Source: Bacteroidota bacterium (GTDB lineage: Bacteria > Bacteroidota > Bacteroidia > Chitinophagales > Chitinophagaceae). From it: a stretch of 64,000 nucleotides of DNA. Of this stretch, positions 19,461 through 28,125 are shown piece after piece. The first letter of the stretch is position 1; each line of letters begins with the position of its first letter. The DNA is taken from the NCBI GenBank assembly GCA_016183765.1, contig JACPEA010000013.1:1-64000 (forward strand), in the 5' to 3' direction. Position numbers and translations under genes: made by a program. The notes beneath the pieces were generated by a model that ran no database searches, was not told the DNA's origin, and worked only from the letters and a program-made list of their open reading frames with translations.

Positions 19461-19529
19461 GGCTTACAACTATCATACCCTGATGATTACGGGGATTGAG
19501 GGTATGATTCTCTTTATTACCGTTATCTG

Positions 19530-20510
19530 TTATAAAGACAGGATCTTTTGCAGGTCTCCGGCTGTTACCGTCAGCAAACCAACGGGTGGCAGGCGGCGGG
19601 TGAGTTCTTTCCAGTTCCTGTCTTTCGAAAAAATGGTTTTCAGCATGGGCAGGGCTCTGGAAAGCTGTTGGTTATTGGCCAGGGTGATGGCTGTCCAGTA
19701 CTGCATTTCCAGGTTGGCAGGAAAAAGTTTCATAGCAGCCTGGTACTCGTTCATGGCTTTGGCCATATCGTTCTTTTCTACGGCCAGGTCGCCGCGGTTC
19801 ATATGTTCATAGGCAATATGTACCGTATAGAGGCGCCTGAGTTCCTGGAGGGGTTGGGGAGCATCGTCTACCCGTATATCCACCGATTTATTGTTCCAGC
19901 TATCTGTTTCGGTACCGGGAACCACCACTATGGCGGCAGCCTGCATACCCCGGATATCGCCACCTGCTTTCTGGGCGGCTTCCAGTGCCAGCAAAACCCT
20001 TTCTGCCAGCGGTTTACCGGCTGATTGTTCAAATGACCGTGACATGAATGCACAAACCTGGTCGCCGAGCATCATATTACTCTGTACACTGTAATCGGTC
20101 CCTTTGATGTGATTGGCCACCTGTATGCAGTTCTTACCGGTATGTGCCGCCACATTGCCCTTGTTATCAATGATGGCTACCTGGCGCACTTCCCTGCCCG
20201 GATCGGCTTGGGTAAGACTGTCAAGCGCCTGCTGTGCCGAATATCCTTTTTTTAATAAAGCCAGCGCTTTCGGGCCATATGATTTATCTACAAAGGATTG
20301 TGTGGCAACCACACCGACTCCCGCTTCTGCCCAGGGAACCGATGTGCCTACACTGAACCAGTGACTCTGTACACCTACGGCCATCTCACCTGTTTTTTCA
20401 TCCCTGGCCACGATGGAATAGGTGTGTACCAGGGGCTGTTTGGAGGAGTACACCTGGGCATTGGACAGCATGGTCGATAAAAGAAAAGTGCTAAGTAGTA
20501 CGTTTTTCAT
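19530..20510 (-). CDS. DUF1028 domain protein (Ntn-hydrolase-like) with a C-terminal TPR-like tail
   Basis: About 326 residues from the ATG at 20510, which gives a signal peptide (MKNVLLSTFLLSTMLSNAQ); the frame stays open another 56 codons upstream without a sensible N-terminus. Residues about 25-225 match DUF1028 (HTYSIVARDEKTGEMAVGVQ, VGVVATQSFVD, GMQAAAIVVVPG). The last 80 residues are helical and TPR-like (AMNEYQAAMKLFPANLEMQYW). DUF1028 proteins have an Ntn-hydrolase fold, but their substrate is not established. Probably periplasmic. Confidence 0.85.
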   Translation of the reverse strand: MKNVLLSTFLLSTMLSNAQVYSSKQPLVHTYSIVARDEKTGEMAVGVQSHWFSVGTSVPWAEAGVGVVATQSFVDKSYGPKALALLKKGYSAQQALDSLTQADPGREVRQVAIIDNKGNVAAHTGKNCIQVANHIKGTDYSVQSNMMLGDQVCAFMSRSFEQSAGKPLAERVLLALEAAQKAGGDIRGMQAAAIVVVPGTETDSWNNKSVDIRVDDAPQPLQELRRLYTVHIAYEHMNRGDLAVEKNDMAKAMNEYQAAMKLFPANLEMQYWTAITLANNQQLSRALPMLKTIFSKDRNWKELTRRLPPVGLLTVTAGDLQKILSL

Positions 20511-20612
20511 GCGTCGGGGTTGAGCACTAAAGTTAGTAAGGGTGCGGCAATCACCGAAATGAACGATCTGCAGTTTGAATATCTTTTTCAGACTGCCAAA
20601 AAGGAAAATAAA

Positions 20613-20636
20613 GACCGCGCTAAGAATAGCGCGGTC
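20613..20636 (-). terminator. Terminator after the two-PDZ gene
   Basis: The perfect 10-bp stem GACCGCGCTA/TAGCGCGGTC with a 4-base loop is followed, reading on the minus strand, by TTTATTTTCCTTTTT. It lies 72 bases past the stop of the PDZ gene. Confidence 0.85.
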
Positions 20637-20708
20637 GGTAACATGAGAAAATAAACAAGCTGTAGACCGGCAATCCATACGGGGCCGGGGATACAGTAAA
20701 TCGGTAAC

Positions 20709-21677
20709 CTATAGTTCAGCTGTTTTCAATTTTCTGGGCAGCGTAACGGTTGCGGATTGAGTTTTACCCGAGCGCAGAAAAGTGAGGGTCAGCCTACTGC
20801 CTTCTTTTAAGTCTTTGGTTTTATTCTTCAGTTCATCTACTGAGTTTACTGCTGAGCCATCGATCTCGGTGATGATATCGTCTTTTTGCAGGCCGGCTTT
20901 GGCAGCTGGCGTGTCTTCATCCACGTTCAGCACTTTTACTCCTTTTCCTTCTGCCAGGTCCTGTATACCCAGTCCCAGCCTTGGTTTCCGGCTATCATTG
21001 AAATCAAAGCGGAAATTCCGGTCGTTCAGGCCTGGCATATCGGGCATATTGAAACGGAAATGATCACCGTCGATCTTGAAGGCCTGTACTTTGGACATTT
21101 TGCTCTTACCCAGCGTAGCCGTAGCCGTATGGCTTTTACCATCGCGCAGATAGGTGATGTTTACTTTGTCTTCTGGTTTGTATTTACCAATGGCTTCAAA
21201 CAGCCCTTCGCTTCCTTCAATGGTAGAGTCACCTACTTTGGTGATGATATCGTCTTTTTGTAATCCCATTTTTTCAGCGGCCGTTTCTTTCTCCACGGAA
21301 GTGATCCTGGCCCCTTTCCCGTTCTTTTCGGTTGCTACGCCCAGGAAGGCACGGTTAGCGGTAAACGGGAAATCATCCCCCATCATCTTCAGGCTACCCA
21401 GTGGCGCCAGGTGTTTCCTGATCTGCGGCATCAGTTCACGCAAGTGATCGTTCTGGAATACTTCCACATCGGAGTCTTTCAACTCTTCCAGCGGTTTGCC
21501 GTTCACTGTAATCTTGTCGCCATCCACTACGATGGTCATTTTTTCTTTGCTGTCACCTTTTTTGCGGATCGTGATGGTTTTCTCTTTACTGGTTTTAGGC
21601 GATTCTTTGCTTTGCGCCTGGCCTGCCATTACAAAACCGGCGATCAGCAGGAAAAGGAATACTAATTTCTTGTTCAT
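20709..21677 (-). CDS. Exported protein with two PDZ domains
   Basis: 322 residues with a signal peptide (MKKLVFLFLL type, ending GQAQ). A charged segment (to about 100) is followed by two PDZ domains: about 105-190 (RAFLGVATEKNG, AAEKMGLQKDDIITKVGD) and about 228-312 (PRLGLGIQDLAEG, AAKAGLQKDDIITEIDG). There is no protease domain and no His-Asp-Ser triad, so it is an HtrA-like PDZ scaffold or regulator and not a DegP protease. Probably periplasmic; partner unknown. It is a single-gene unit with its own promoter and terminator. Confidence 0.85.
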   Translation of the reverse strand: MNKKLVFLFLLIAGFVMAGQAQSKESPKTSKEKTITIRKKGDSKEKMTIVVDGDKITVNGKPLEELKDSDVEVFQNDHLRELMPQIRKHLAPLGSLKMMGDDFPFTANRAFLGVATEKNGKGARITSVEKETAAEKMGLQKDDIITKVGDSTIEGSEGLFEAIGKYKPEDKVNITYLRDGKSHTATATLGKSKMSKVQAFKIDGDHFRFNMPDMPGLNDRNFRFDFNDSRKPRLGLGIQDLAEGKGVKVLNVDEDTPAAKAGLQKDDIITEIDGSAVNSVDELKNKTKDLKEGSRLTLTFLRSGKTQSATVTLPRKLKTAEL

Positions 21678-21715
21678 GGTACCTGTATTTTAGATGTACG
21701 AATTTATTAGTAGAT

Positions 21716-21747
21716 CAAATGTAGGAGATTTGTCAAATACGAAACAA
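21716..21747 (-). promoter_or_regulatory. Bacteroidota-type promoter of the two-PDZ gene
   Basis: On the minus strand TTG (21745-21747), a 21-base spacer and TACATTTG (21716-21723), a perfect fit to the TTG/TAnnTTTG consensus of the primary sigma factor in this phylum. It lies about 38 bases before the start codon. Confidence 0.7.
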
Positions 21748-21813
21748 TTCGGAAATGTTAAAAAAGGTTAATGATTTTCAGGTGCCGGTAATAAGTGCGG
21801 GTGCGGAAAACAA

Positions 21814-21856
21814 ACAGCCACAGCTGTCAGGTCGGTTACGGAACAACTGTGGCTGT
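21814..21856 (-). terminator. Terminator hairpin after alaS
   Basis: The 10-bp arms ACAGCCACAG and CTGTGGCTGT surround a 23-base loop, 14 bases past the alaS stop and followed on the minus strand by TTTGTTTTCC. Confidence 0.65.
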
Positions 21857-21870
21857 ATATGTATTAGGTC

Positions 21871-24489
21871 TTAGGACAGTAAGGACCTGACCTTTTCGAT
21901 CACGGCAGGCAGGTTAGAAGCATCCTGGCCACCGGCTGTGGCCAGCGTTTTTTGTCCGCCGCCGCCGCCTTTGATCAGGCCGGCCACCTGCTCTTTGATG
22001 ATCTTTGGCGCATCCAGGTTTTTGGTTGCACTTACAGCCTCGTCCAGCAGAATAGCCACTTGTGCCTTACCATCCACATTTGCGGCCAGTACCACTACAT
22101 AATCGGTAAGGGCTGTTTTTATTTCGAAACAGAGTTTCTTCAGGTTGTCTGCACTGCTTACTTCCACTACGGCACCCAGGAAATTAATGCCTTGTATGCT
22201 TTCTGTACGCTCCAACAGTTCTTTTTTGGTTACGAGCAACTGTTTGGCTTCCAGGCTCTCAATGCGTTTTCTCAGTTCGCTGTTGTCAGACTGCAAAACT
22301 TCTACGGCTCTGCTGATCTCTTTCGGGTTTTTAAGCGCTTCGCGGATAAAGCGCACCTGTTCAAACTGCTCATGTATCAGCGATTCTGCTGCTTTTCCAC
22401 TCACGGCTTCTATCCTGCGCACACCAGCGGCTACTGCAGATTCATGTTTGATCTTGAAGAAACCCAATTCACCGGTATGTCCTACATGGGTACCTCCACA
22501 AAGTTCGATGGAATAGTTTTTGTCCATCACCACTACGCGTACCAGGTCTCCGTATTTTTCGCCAAACAAAGCCATGGCGCCCATGGCGATGGCATCTTCC
22601 TTGCTCATTTCGGTGATGTATACGGGAATATTCTCACGTATTTTTTCATTCACGATGGCTTCGATCTGTGTGATCTCTTCATCACTGACTTTGGCAAAAT
22701 GTGAGAAGTCGAAACGAAGCTGCTCCTCGTTCACCAGGCTTCCTTTTTGTGCCACATGGTTGCCCAGCACTTTGCGTAAGGCGGCGTGCAGTAAATGGGT
22801 GGCGCTATGGTGTATGGTGGTAGCATGTCGTTTGCTGCCATCTACCCTGGCCATTACCGGCAGCTGTATGTTCACAGGCAGGGTAGCCGTGAAATGAATG
22901 ATCAGGTTATTCTCTTTTTTGGTATCGGTCACTTCAACCTGTTCGCCATCAAAATCAAGTGTGCCGGTATCACCTACCTGTCCGCCGCTTTCTGCATAGA
23001 AAGGCGTGGCTTCCAGTACCAGTTGGTAAGCTTCTTTGCCTTTGGCCTTTACTTTGCGGTACCTGGTTACTTTGCTCCTGATCTCAAGAGAATCATAACC
23101 GACAAATTCATTCAGGGTTGTATCGGTGATCACCACCCAGTCTTCGGTGTCAACGGTTCCGGCTGCACGGCTGCGGTCTTTCTGTTGCTGCATTTCTGCT
23201 TCAAAACCTTTCTCATCAATAGTGAGCCGGTTCTCTGAAGCGATCAGTCGGGTAAGGTCAATGGGGAAACCGAAAGTGTCGAACAGTTCAAATGCCGCTT
23301 TGCCTTCGATCTGTTCTTTGGATTGGGCAATGATATCATCGATGCGTTTTAATCCTTTATCCAGTGTTTTCAGGAAAGCATCTTCTTCTTCCTTCACCAC
23401 TTTACTTACGAAATCGAGTTGTTTGTGGAGTTCCGGGAATACCTGCTCAAACTGCCTGGCCAGCAAGGGCATCAGCTGGAACAACAGGGGTTGTTTGTAA
23501 TCGAGGTATGAATAGTAATACCGTACTGCCCTTCTCAGGATCCGCCTGATCACATAACCTGCGCCGTTATTGGAGGGTAATTGCCCGTCTGCAATGGCAA
23601 AAGCTATGGCACGGATATGATCGGCCAGTACCCGGAAGGCGATGGCTTCTTTGCTGTTGCCGTAATCGTATTTTTTCCCCGTGATCTTTTCTGTGGCTTC
23701 GATGGTACCGGTGAACACATCGGTATCATAATTGCTTTGTTTGCCCTGGATCACGCGCACCAACCGTTCAAACCCCATACCGGTATCCACGTGTTGGGCG
23801 GGTAAGGGCTGCAGGCTGCCGTCTTTCAGGCGGTTGAACTGCATGAATACGTTGTTCCAGATCTCGATCACCTGCGGATGATCGTTGTTTACGAGTGTTT
23901 TGCCATCCACTTTTTTCCGTTCCTCATCACTACGGCAATCCACGTGTATCTCGGTACAGGGACCGCAGGGACCGGTATCGCCCATTTCCCAGAAATTATC
24001 TTTTTTGTTACCCGGTAAGATCCGGTCTTCCGCGATCACTTTTTTCCATTCGGCAAAAGCTTCTTCATCTTTGGGCAGGTTCTCTTTTTCATCGCCCTGG
24101 AAAATGCTCACATATAAACGGTCTTTATCCAGCTGGTATACTTCTGTCAGCAGTTCCCAGCTCCAGGCAATGGCTTCGGCTTTGAAATAATCACCAAAAC
24201 TCCAGTTACCCAGCATTTCGAACATGGTATGGTGGTAGGTATCCACGCCCACTTCTTCCAGGTCGTTGTGTTTTCCGCTTACGCGCAAACATTTCTGCGT
24301 GTCGGCGATACGGGGACTGGAGGCTTTTTTATTACCCAGGAAATAGTCTTTGAACTGGTTCATACCTGCATTGGTAAAGAGCAGGGTAGGGTCGTTTTTC
24401 ACCACGATGGGTGCAGAGGGCACGATCTGGTGGCCTTTGGAGGCAAAAAAATCCAGGAACTTCTGACGTATTTCGGCACTGGTCATCAT
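21871..24489 (-). CDS. alaS: Alanyl-tRNA synthetase
   Basis: 872 residues, the usual length. The class II catalytic core is at the N-terminus (MTSAEIRQKFLDFFASKGH, FTNAGMNQFKDYFLG, GDTGPCGPCTEIH). A helical tRNA-recognition region follows, then the editing domain with the zinc-binding histidines HHSATHLLHAAL (about 565) and ELCGGTHVGHTGELG (about 663-677), and the C-Ala domain with a glycine-rich GGGGGQKTLATAGG near the end. It charges tRNA(Ala) and clears mis-charged Ser/Gly. Two adjacent ATGs (24489 and 24486) could both serve as start. A TACCTTTG box at 24557-24564 on the minus strand is a possible -7 element, without a clear TTG partner. Confidence 0.98.
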   Translation of the reverse strand: MMTSAEIRQKFLDFFASKGHQIVPSAPIVVKNDPTLLFTNAGMNQFKDYFLGNKKASSPRIADTQKCLRVSGKHNDLEEVGVDTYHHTMFEMLGNWSFGDYFKAEAIAWSWELLTEVYQLDKDRLYVSIFQGDEKENLPKDEEAFAEWKKVIAEDRILPGNKKDNFWEMGDTGPCGPCTEIHVDCRSDEERKKVDGKTLVNNDHPQVIEIWNNVFMQFNRLKDGSLQPLPAQHVDTGMGFERLVRVIQGKQSNYDTDVFTGTIEATEKITGKKYDYGNSKEAIAFRVLADHIRAIAFAIADGQLPSNNGAGYVIRRILRRAVRYYYSYLDYKQPLLFQLMPLLARQFEQVFPELHKQLDFVSKVVKEEEDAFLKTLDKGLKRIDDIIAQSKEQIEGKAAFELFDTFGFPIDLTRLIASENRLTIDEKGFEAEMQQQKDRSRAAGTVDTEDWVVITDTTLNEFVGYDSLEIRSKVTRYRKVKAKGKEAYQLVLEATPFYAESGGQVGDTGTLDFDGEQVEVTDTKKENNLIIHFTATLPVNIQLPVMARVDGSKRHATTIHHSATHLLHAALRKVLGNHVAQKGSLVNEEQLRFDFSHFAKVSDEEITQIEAIVNEKIRENIPVYITEMSKEDAIAMGAMALFGEKYGDLVRVVVMDKNYSIELCGGTHVGHTGELGFFKIKHESAVAAGVRRIEAVSGKAAESLIHEQFEQVRFIREALKNPKEISRAVEVLQSDNSELRKRIESLEAKQLLVTKKELLERTESIQGINFLGAVVEVSSADNLKKLCFEIKTALTDYVVVLAANVDGKAQVAILLDEAVSATKNLDAPKIIKEQVAGLIKGGGGGQKTLATAGGQDASNLPAVIEKVRSLLS

Positions 24490-24670
24490 CTATCTGAAAA
24501 TTTTAAACAAATTGTTAGGGCGTTAGAAACTATATTTGGAAGCTTTTTAAGGGCATCAAAGGTAAGGAATCGGGGCGTGAAACGGTGAATCGTGAGGCTT
24601 GAATCGTAGGGTAGAGCGGCTTTTATCCGTGATCCACGACCCATCCATGCACCCCCAAGCAGGATCGCTA

Positions 24671-25642
24671 ATGAAAAAGGTCAAATACTACTATAATACC
24701 CATACCCTCCGGTACGAGAAACTGGAAGTTCCCCTGCGGGTACGGTTATTACAGTTGATCGGGTTCATTGCCGCTTCCATTGTTACCGGCGCTATTATTT
24801 TTGCCATCGCTTTCCGTTATATCGACTCTCCAAAAGAAAAATACCTGCGCCAGCAGAATGAGGACCTGAGCAATAATTACAGCGTTTTCATGGAACGGCT
24901 GAAACAGCTGGAACTGAAAATGAATGAGATCGAGAATCGCGACAATGGGGTTTACCGTTCCATCTTCGGGGCCGAGCCCATACCTGATAGCGCCCGTATC
25001 AAGGACATTGAACTGAAAAAAGAGGTGAAACTGGTACAAAGCATGGGTGAGTCCGAACTGGTTGAAAGTATCGCAGCACAGCTGAATAACCTCTCCATGC
25101 GAACCGCCTACCAGGTAAAATCTTTCGATGAGATCGGCAACCTGGTGAAGAACAAAGAAAAACTACTGGCTGCCACACCTTCCATACAACCCATCAGTAA
25201 CAAGAGCCTGAACCGGATTGCTTCGGGTTTCGGTTACCGTATCGATCCGGTATATAAAGACCGGAGGGCACACCTGGGATTGGATTTCAGTGCACCGATG
25301 GGTACGCCTATCTATGCCACGGCCGATGGTCGTGTAAAAGACGCGGGCTACAATACCGGCGGTTATGGTAACCGGGTAGTGATCTCACACGGCTTTGGAT
25401 ATGAGACCCTGTACGGACATATGGTTCGGATCAAAGCAAGGGTGGGTGAAACCGTTAAACGAGGCGAAGTGATCGGTTATGTAGGCAATTCCGGAAAAAG
25501 TACGGCACCGCACTGTCATTATGAAGTGCACAGGGGCGGTATACCGGTTGATCCGATCTATTATTTCTATAATGATCTTACTCCTGCACAATTCGACCGC
25601 ATCCTGAAACTGGCAGCTGCCAGCAACCAGAGTTTTGACTGA
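24671..25642 (+). CDS. M23 family peptidoglycan endopeptidase (membrane-anchored, LytM-like)
   Basis: About 323 residues from the ATG at 24671; a TTG 72 bases upstream lies within a low-complexity spacer repeat and is rejected. A short cytoplasmic start (MKKVKYYYNTHTLRYEKLEV) precedes one membrane helix (about 28-50), a coiled coil (about 58-85), and a C-terminal M23 domain (about 185-310) with the zinc ligands in RRAHLGLDFSAP (H, D), YGHM and HCHYEVH. Expected to cleave peptidoglycan cross-links in the periplasm or activate another hydrolase. Sits divergently from alaS. Confidence 0.92.
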   Translation: MKKVKYYYNTHTLRYEKLEVPLRVRLLQLIGFIAASIVTGAIIFAIAFRYIDSPKEKYLRQQNEDLSNNYSVFMERLKQLELKMNEIENRDNGVYRSIFGAEPIPDSARIKDIELKKEVKLVQSMGESELVESIAAQLNNLSMRTAYQVKSFDEIGNLVKNKEKLLAATPSIQPISNKSLNRIASGFGYRIDPVYKDRRAHLGLDFSAPMGTPIYATADGRVKDAGYNTGGYGNRVVISHGFGYETLYGHMVRIKARVGETVKRGEVIGYVGNSGKSTAPHCHYEVHRGGIPVDPIYYFYNDLTPAQFDRILKLAAASNQSFD

Positions 25643-25687
25643 TCTTTCTGTGCCCTGGGGAGTACGGGTATTGCAGCTTTTTGACTT

Positions 25688-25739
25688 TTAGGCTGGAAGC
25701 CCCGGGATAGACGTCACTCGGCGGAGCCGAGCGACCGCT
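25688..25739 (+). repeat. REP-like dispersed hairpin element, copy 2
   Basis: Matches the reverse complement of 19407-19460 at roughly 89% identity, including the stem TCACTCGGC/GCCGAGCGA around GGA. It lies just after the M23 peptidase gene. Confidence 0.75.
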
Positions 25740-25831
25740 TCAAAAATTTAGATGCTTTTACCCTGCCGGCCAGCACTTGTTTGACAACAATAATCGGTCT
25801 AACTTGTAATTAGTAATCAACCTTATTTTTC

Positions 25832-26062
25832 ATGGAGCCAGGTATCAGGGAATATATGTTACGGATCGTGAATACGATGTCATTGGGATTGCTGTGGATG
25901 GCCATCAATTCTACGGCGGGTATCATGTACGACCTGGCATTTGTACATGATCACCTGCGTTTGGGCAATATTCTTTTCTATCTCTGGTTTATAGCCAGCC
26001 TGGCCGTTTATCTCTGGTGGGTGATCCGTTTATGGCGTAAACCGCTTCATTTTGAAGATTAG
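25832..26062 (+). CDS. Small two-helix membrane protein, function unknown
   Basis: 76 residues with two predicted membrane helices (about 15-35 and 45-66, LFYLWFIASLAVYLWWVIRLW). No family recognised. The coding-like base use, spacing and placement between genes on the same strand make it a likely real gene. It precedes the VanZ-like gene by 83 bases and may be co-transcribed. Confidence 0.6.
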   Translation: MEPGIREYMLRIVNTMSLGLLWMAINSTAGIMYDLAFVHDHLRLGNILFYLWFIASLAVYLWWVIRLWRKPLHFED

Positions 26063-26145
26063 TTCCTTCGGACCTGTAAAATAATCCGCAGCAGTAAATC
26101 AAGTGCGTAGGGTTTTGCTTACTTTCAGGTGAGAAACCATTTCGC

Positions 26146-26550
26146 ATGTACCTGAAGCATATTTCCAGGCGGGTGGTGATCCTGGGTACTTTGCTTATCT
26201 GGATCATCAAATTCATCATCAGGCCACTGGTACCTATTCCTCCTTCGCTGAGACCATTGGTGGGATTTGCGCCTAACCTGATAGGATCCTTCCTGTTGCC
26301 TTTCGGGGCTTGTTGGTTTTTTCAGCGTTATTTTCGATTGCAGACGACCCGTGATCTGGGGTTTACCTGTTCATTTGGCCTTTTGCTGGTCATCATCAAT
26401 GAATACCTGCAACTGATCCCGGTATTTGGAAGGACTTTTGATTATCTCGATATTGTTTCATCGGTGGTAGGCGTGTTCTGCGGGTATCTTGTATTTGCCC
26501 GATTAACGGCCACCCAGGTTAGCGAGATGAAAACATTGCCTGACAGGTAA
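26146..26550 (+). CDS. Small membrane protein, VanZ-like
   Basis: 134 residues with about three or four membrane helices. The last two (LLLVIINEYLQLIPVFGRTFDYLDIVSSVVGVF) have the shape of the VanZ family, with its E-x-x-Q and F-D-x-x-D pattern. VanZ-like proteins are often of unknown role outside teicoplanin resistance. I infer no resistance function here. Confidence 0.7.
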   Translation: MYLKHISRRVVILGTLLIWIIKFIIRPLVPIPPSLRPLVGFAPNLIGSFLLPFGACWFFQRYFRLQTTRDLGFTCSFGLLLVIINEYLQLIPVFGRTFDYLDIVSSVVGVFCGYLVFARLTATQVSEMKTLPDR

Positions 26551-26571
26551 GTACTGTTCCCGAACAAAGGT

Positions 26572-27486
26572 TTAGTTTTTACCATCTTTGGCATCGAGAA
26601 TGACAGGTGTTTTGCCTCCACCCATAATGATTACTTTGGCATTGGGTGAAGTGATGAGTCCTTTCATCACCTGTATTTGTTCATACTGTAACTGTTTATC
26701 ACCCAATCCGGAACTGATGATGCGTTGATAATCTGCAATGCCCTGCGCCTCCACTCTTTTTCTTTCTGCTTCCTGTTTTTCTTTCTGTAATACGAATTCC
26801 ATTTTCTGGGCATCCTGTTCTGCTTTGATCTTCTCCTCAATGGATCCTTTGACAGTATTGGGCAGGGTAATATTCCGAACAAGTAACTGTTCCAGTACCA
26901 GCCCGCGCTTTTTGAAATCGGTCTCAATACTTTTGAATATTCTGTCCTGAAACAGGTCCCGTTTGGTTGAATATAAGTCTACAGCGGTAAAATATACAGC
27001 ATTATCCCGGATCTTGGTCCTGGTTAAAGGACGAACAATCTTATCACGGTAGTCAAGCCCTGTCTCTCGCACAATATTGGGTGCTTCGATGCTGATGACA
27101 CGATATAAAACCGTCAGGTCTATCACTACTTCCAGACCATCTGCCGTCAGCACCCGGATGGCATCATCACCACTTTTGTCGCCTTCGTCGTGTACGCCGC
27201 TCATCGTATAGTTCTGTGTTTTTATATCAACGGTACTTATTTCGAGTAAAGGGTTGATGAAGTTAAGTCCACTGGTAAGTATGGAATTGTCCACTTTCCC
27301 GAAGAGTGATTTTACACCGATCTGTCCTGCATCGATCTGTTTGATGCAGGAAGTGGCTATGCCAATGACTACTATGGCTAGACCGCTGATTCGCATTCCG
27401 GTCGCAACTTTTCGGAGTTCTTCTCTTTCTTTGTTCAGCCGCATGGCGACTACCAGTAGGATAATACCCAGTATAATCAGTATCAT
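26572..27486 (-). CDS. SPFH/prohibitin-family membrane protein
   Basis: 304 residues: one or two N-terminal membrane helices (about 2-15 and 28-45), then an SPFH/Band-7 domain (about 48-210, GQIGVKSLFGKVDNSIL, VIDLTVLYRV), and a charged coiled coil (KAEQDAQKMEFVLQKEKQEAERKRVEAQG, given here only to show the heptads). Such proteins form large rings on the inner membrane and associate with membrane microdomains or FtsH. It is tail-to-tail with the VanZ-like gene and next to the NTF2-like gene on the same strand. Confidence 0.88.
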   Translation of the reverse strand: MILIILGIILLVVAMRLNKEREELRKVATGMRISGLAIVVIGIATSCIKQIDAGQIGVKSLFGKVDNSILTSGLNFINPLLEISTVDIKTQNYTMSGVHDEGDKSGDDAIRVLTADGLEVVIDLTVLYRVISIEAPNIVRETGLDYRDKIVRPLTRTKIRDNAVYFTAVDLYSTKRDLFQDRIFKSIETDFKKRGLVLEQLLVRNITLPNTVKGSIEEKIKAEQDAQKMEFVLQKEKQEAERKRVEAQGIADYQRIISSGLGDKQLQYEQIQVMKGLITSPNAKVIIMGGGKTPVILDAKDGKN

Positions 27487-27542
27487 AAGATCGTATTTTG
27501 TATGATGAATAAATGAGTCGCTGAATCGTTCAGAATATTACA

Positions 27543-28010
27543 CTAACTGCTGTGATCTGCCACAATCACCCATTCACCACGGATCCTGCGAAAGATCAAT
27601 GTATAATGACCGCTAACATCACCAATGGTCCTGGTCAGCTGCCATTTGCCTAATACAAAATAACAGTCGGGCGAAAGGGCTTCCACTTTCAGGATGGTGA
27701 ATTGCAGCTTGCCCATTACCGTAGTATCCGGATAACTTTTTCGGTAATTTTCAAGTGTGGTCCGGTAACCGTATTTTGGGCCGTTCTTTCCTACAAACAA
27801 AAGACTGTCACTGTTCCAGTACCCCTTCATAAAACCTTCGATATTGCCTTTGTTCCATTCGATCGTTTGCCTGTTGAGTATGGAACGGATGGTCTGTTCG
27901 TTCGTATGCTGTGCAGAAGCGGTGGTGAAGGTTAGAAGGGTTAAAATGGTTAGAAGGGTTAAAATAGTTAAAGGGGTTAAAATGGTTAAAGAGGTTAGAT
28001 GGCGTTGCAT
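27543..28010 (-). CDS. Exported DUF4440/SnoaL-like (NTF2-fold) protein with a repeat-built signal peptide
   Basis: 155 residues. After the signal peptide (cleavage probably at ASAQ, residue 34) there is a cystatin/NTF2-like domain (TIRSILNRQTIEWNKGNIEG, SDSLLFVGKNG, GHYTLIFRRIRGEWVIVADHSS), typical of DUF4440 or SnoaL-like proteins of unknown ligand. The hydrophobic core of the signal peptide is a near-perfect LTILT/LLT repeat encoded by TTAACC-type repeats (27925-28000) that also fill the spacer at 44045-44320. The start ATG at 28010 lies just outside the repeat, and no internal Met could replace it. Confidence 0.75.
   Translation of the reverse strand: MQRHLTSLTILTPLTILTLLTILTLLTFTTASAQHTNEQTIRSILNRQTIEWNKGNIEGFMKGYWNSDSLLFVGKNGPKYGYRTTLENYRKSYPDTTVMGKLQFTILKVEALSPDCYFVLGKWQLTRTIGDVSGHYTLIFRRIRGEWVIVADHSS
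27925..28000. repeat. GGTTAAA-type simple repeat inside a coding region
   Basis: On the plus strand GGTTAGAAGGGTTAAAATGG is reiterated in degenerate form about eight times. The same unit dominates 44045-44320. Confidence 0.8.
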
Positions 28011-28125
28011 GGTGTGGCGATTAGTGAGGTAAGCTACAAAATATAAAGATTGTCAGATAATGAATCAGCGAATTTTCGGATGGTTTCAACCCGTTAATCC
28101 ATTATTCGCGAATTTGTTAATTGGT

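Noticed and set aside
20709..21677. DegP/HtrA protease
   Set aside because: Two PDZ domains are present but there is no trypsin-like domain and no catalytic triad.
26146..26550. Teicoplanin-resistance gene vanZ
   Set aside because: Only a weak fold-level likeness to the VanZ family is visible, with no other van genes; a resistance role is not supported.
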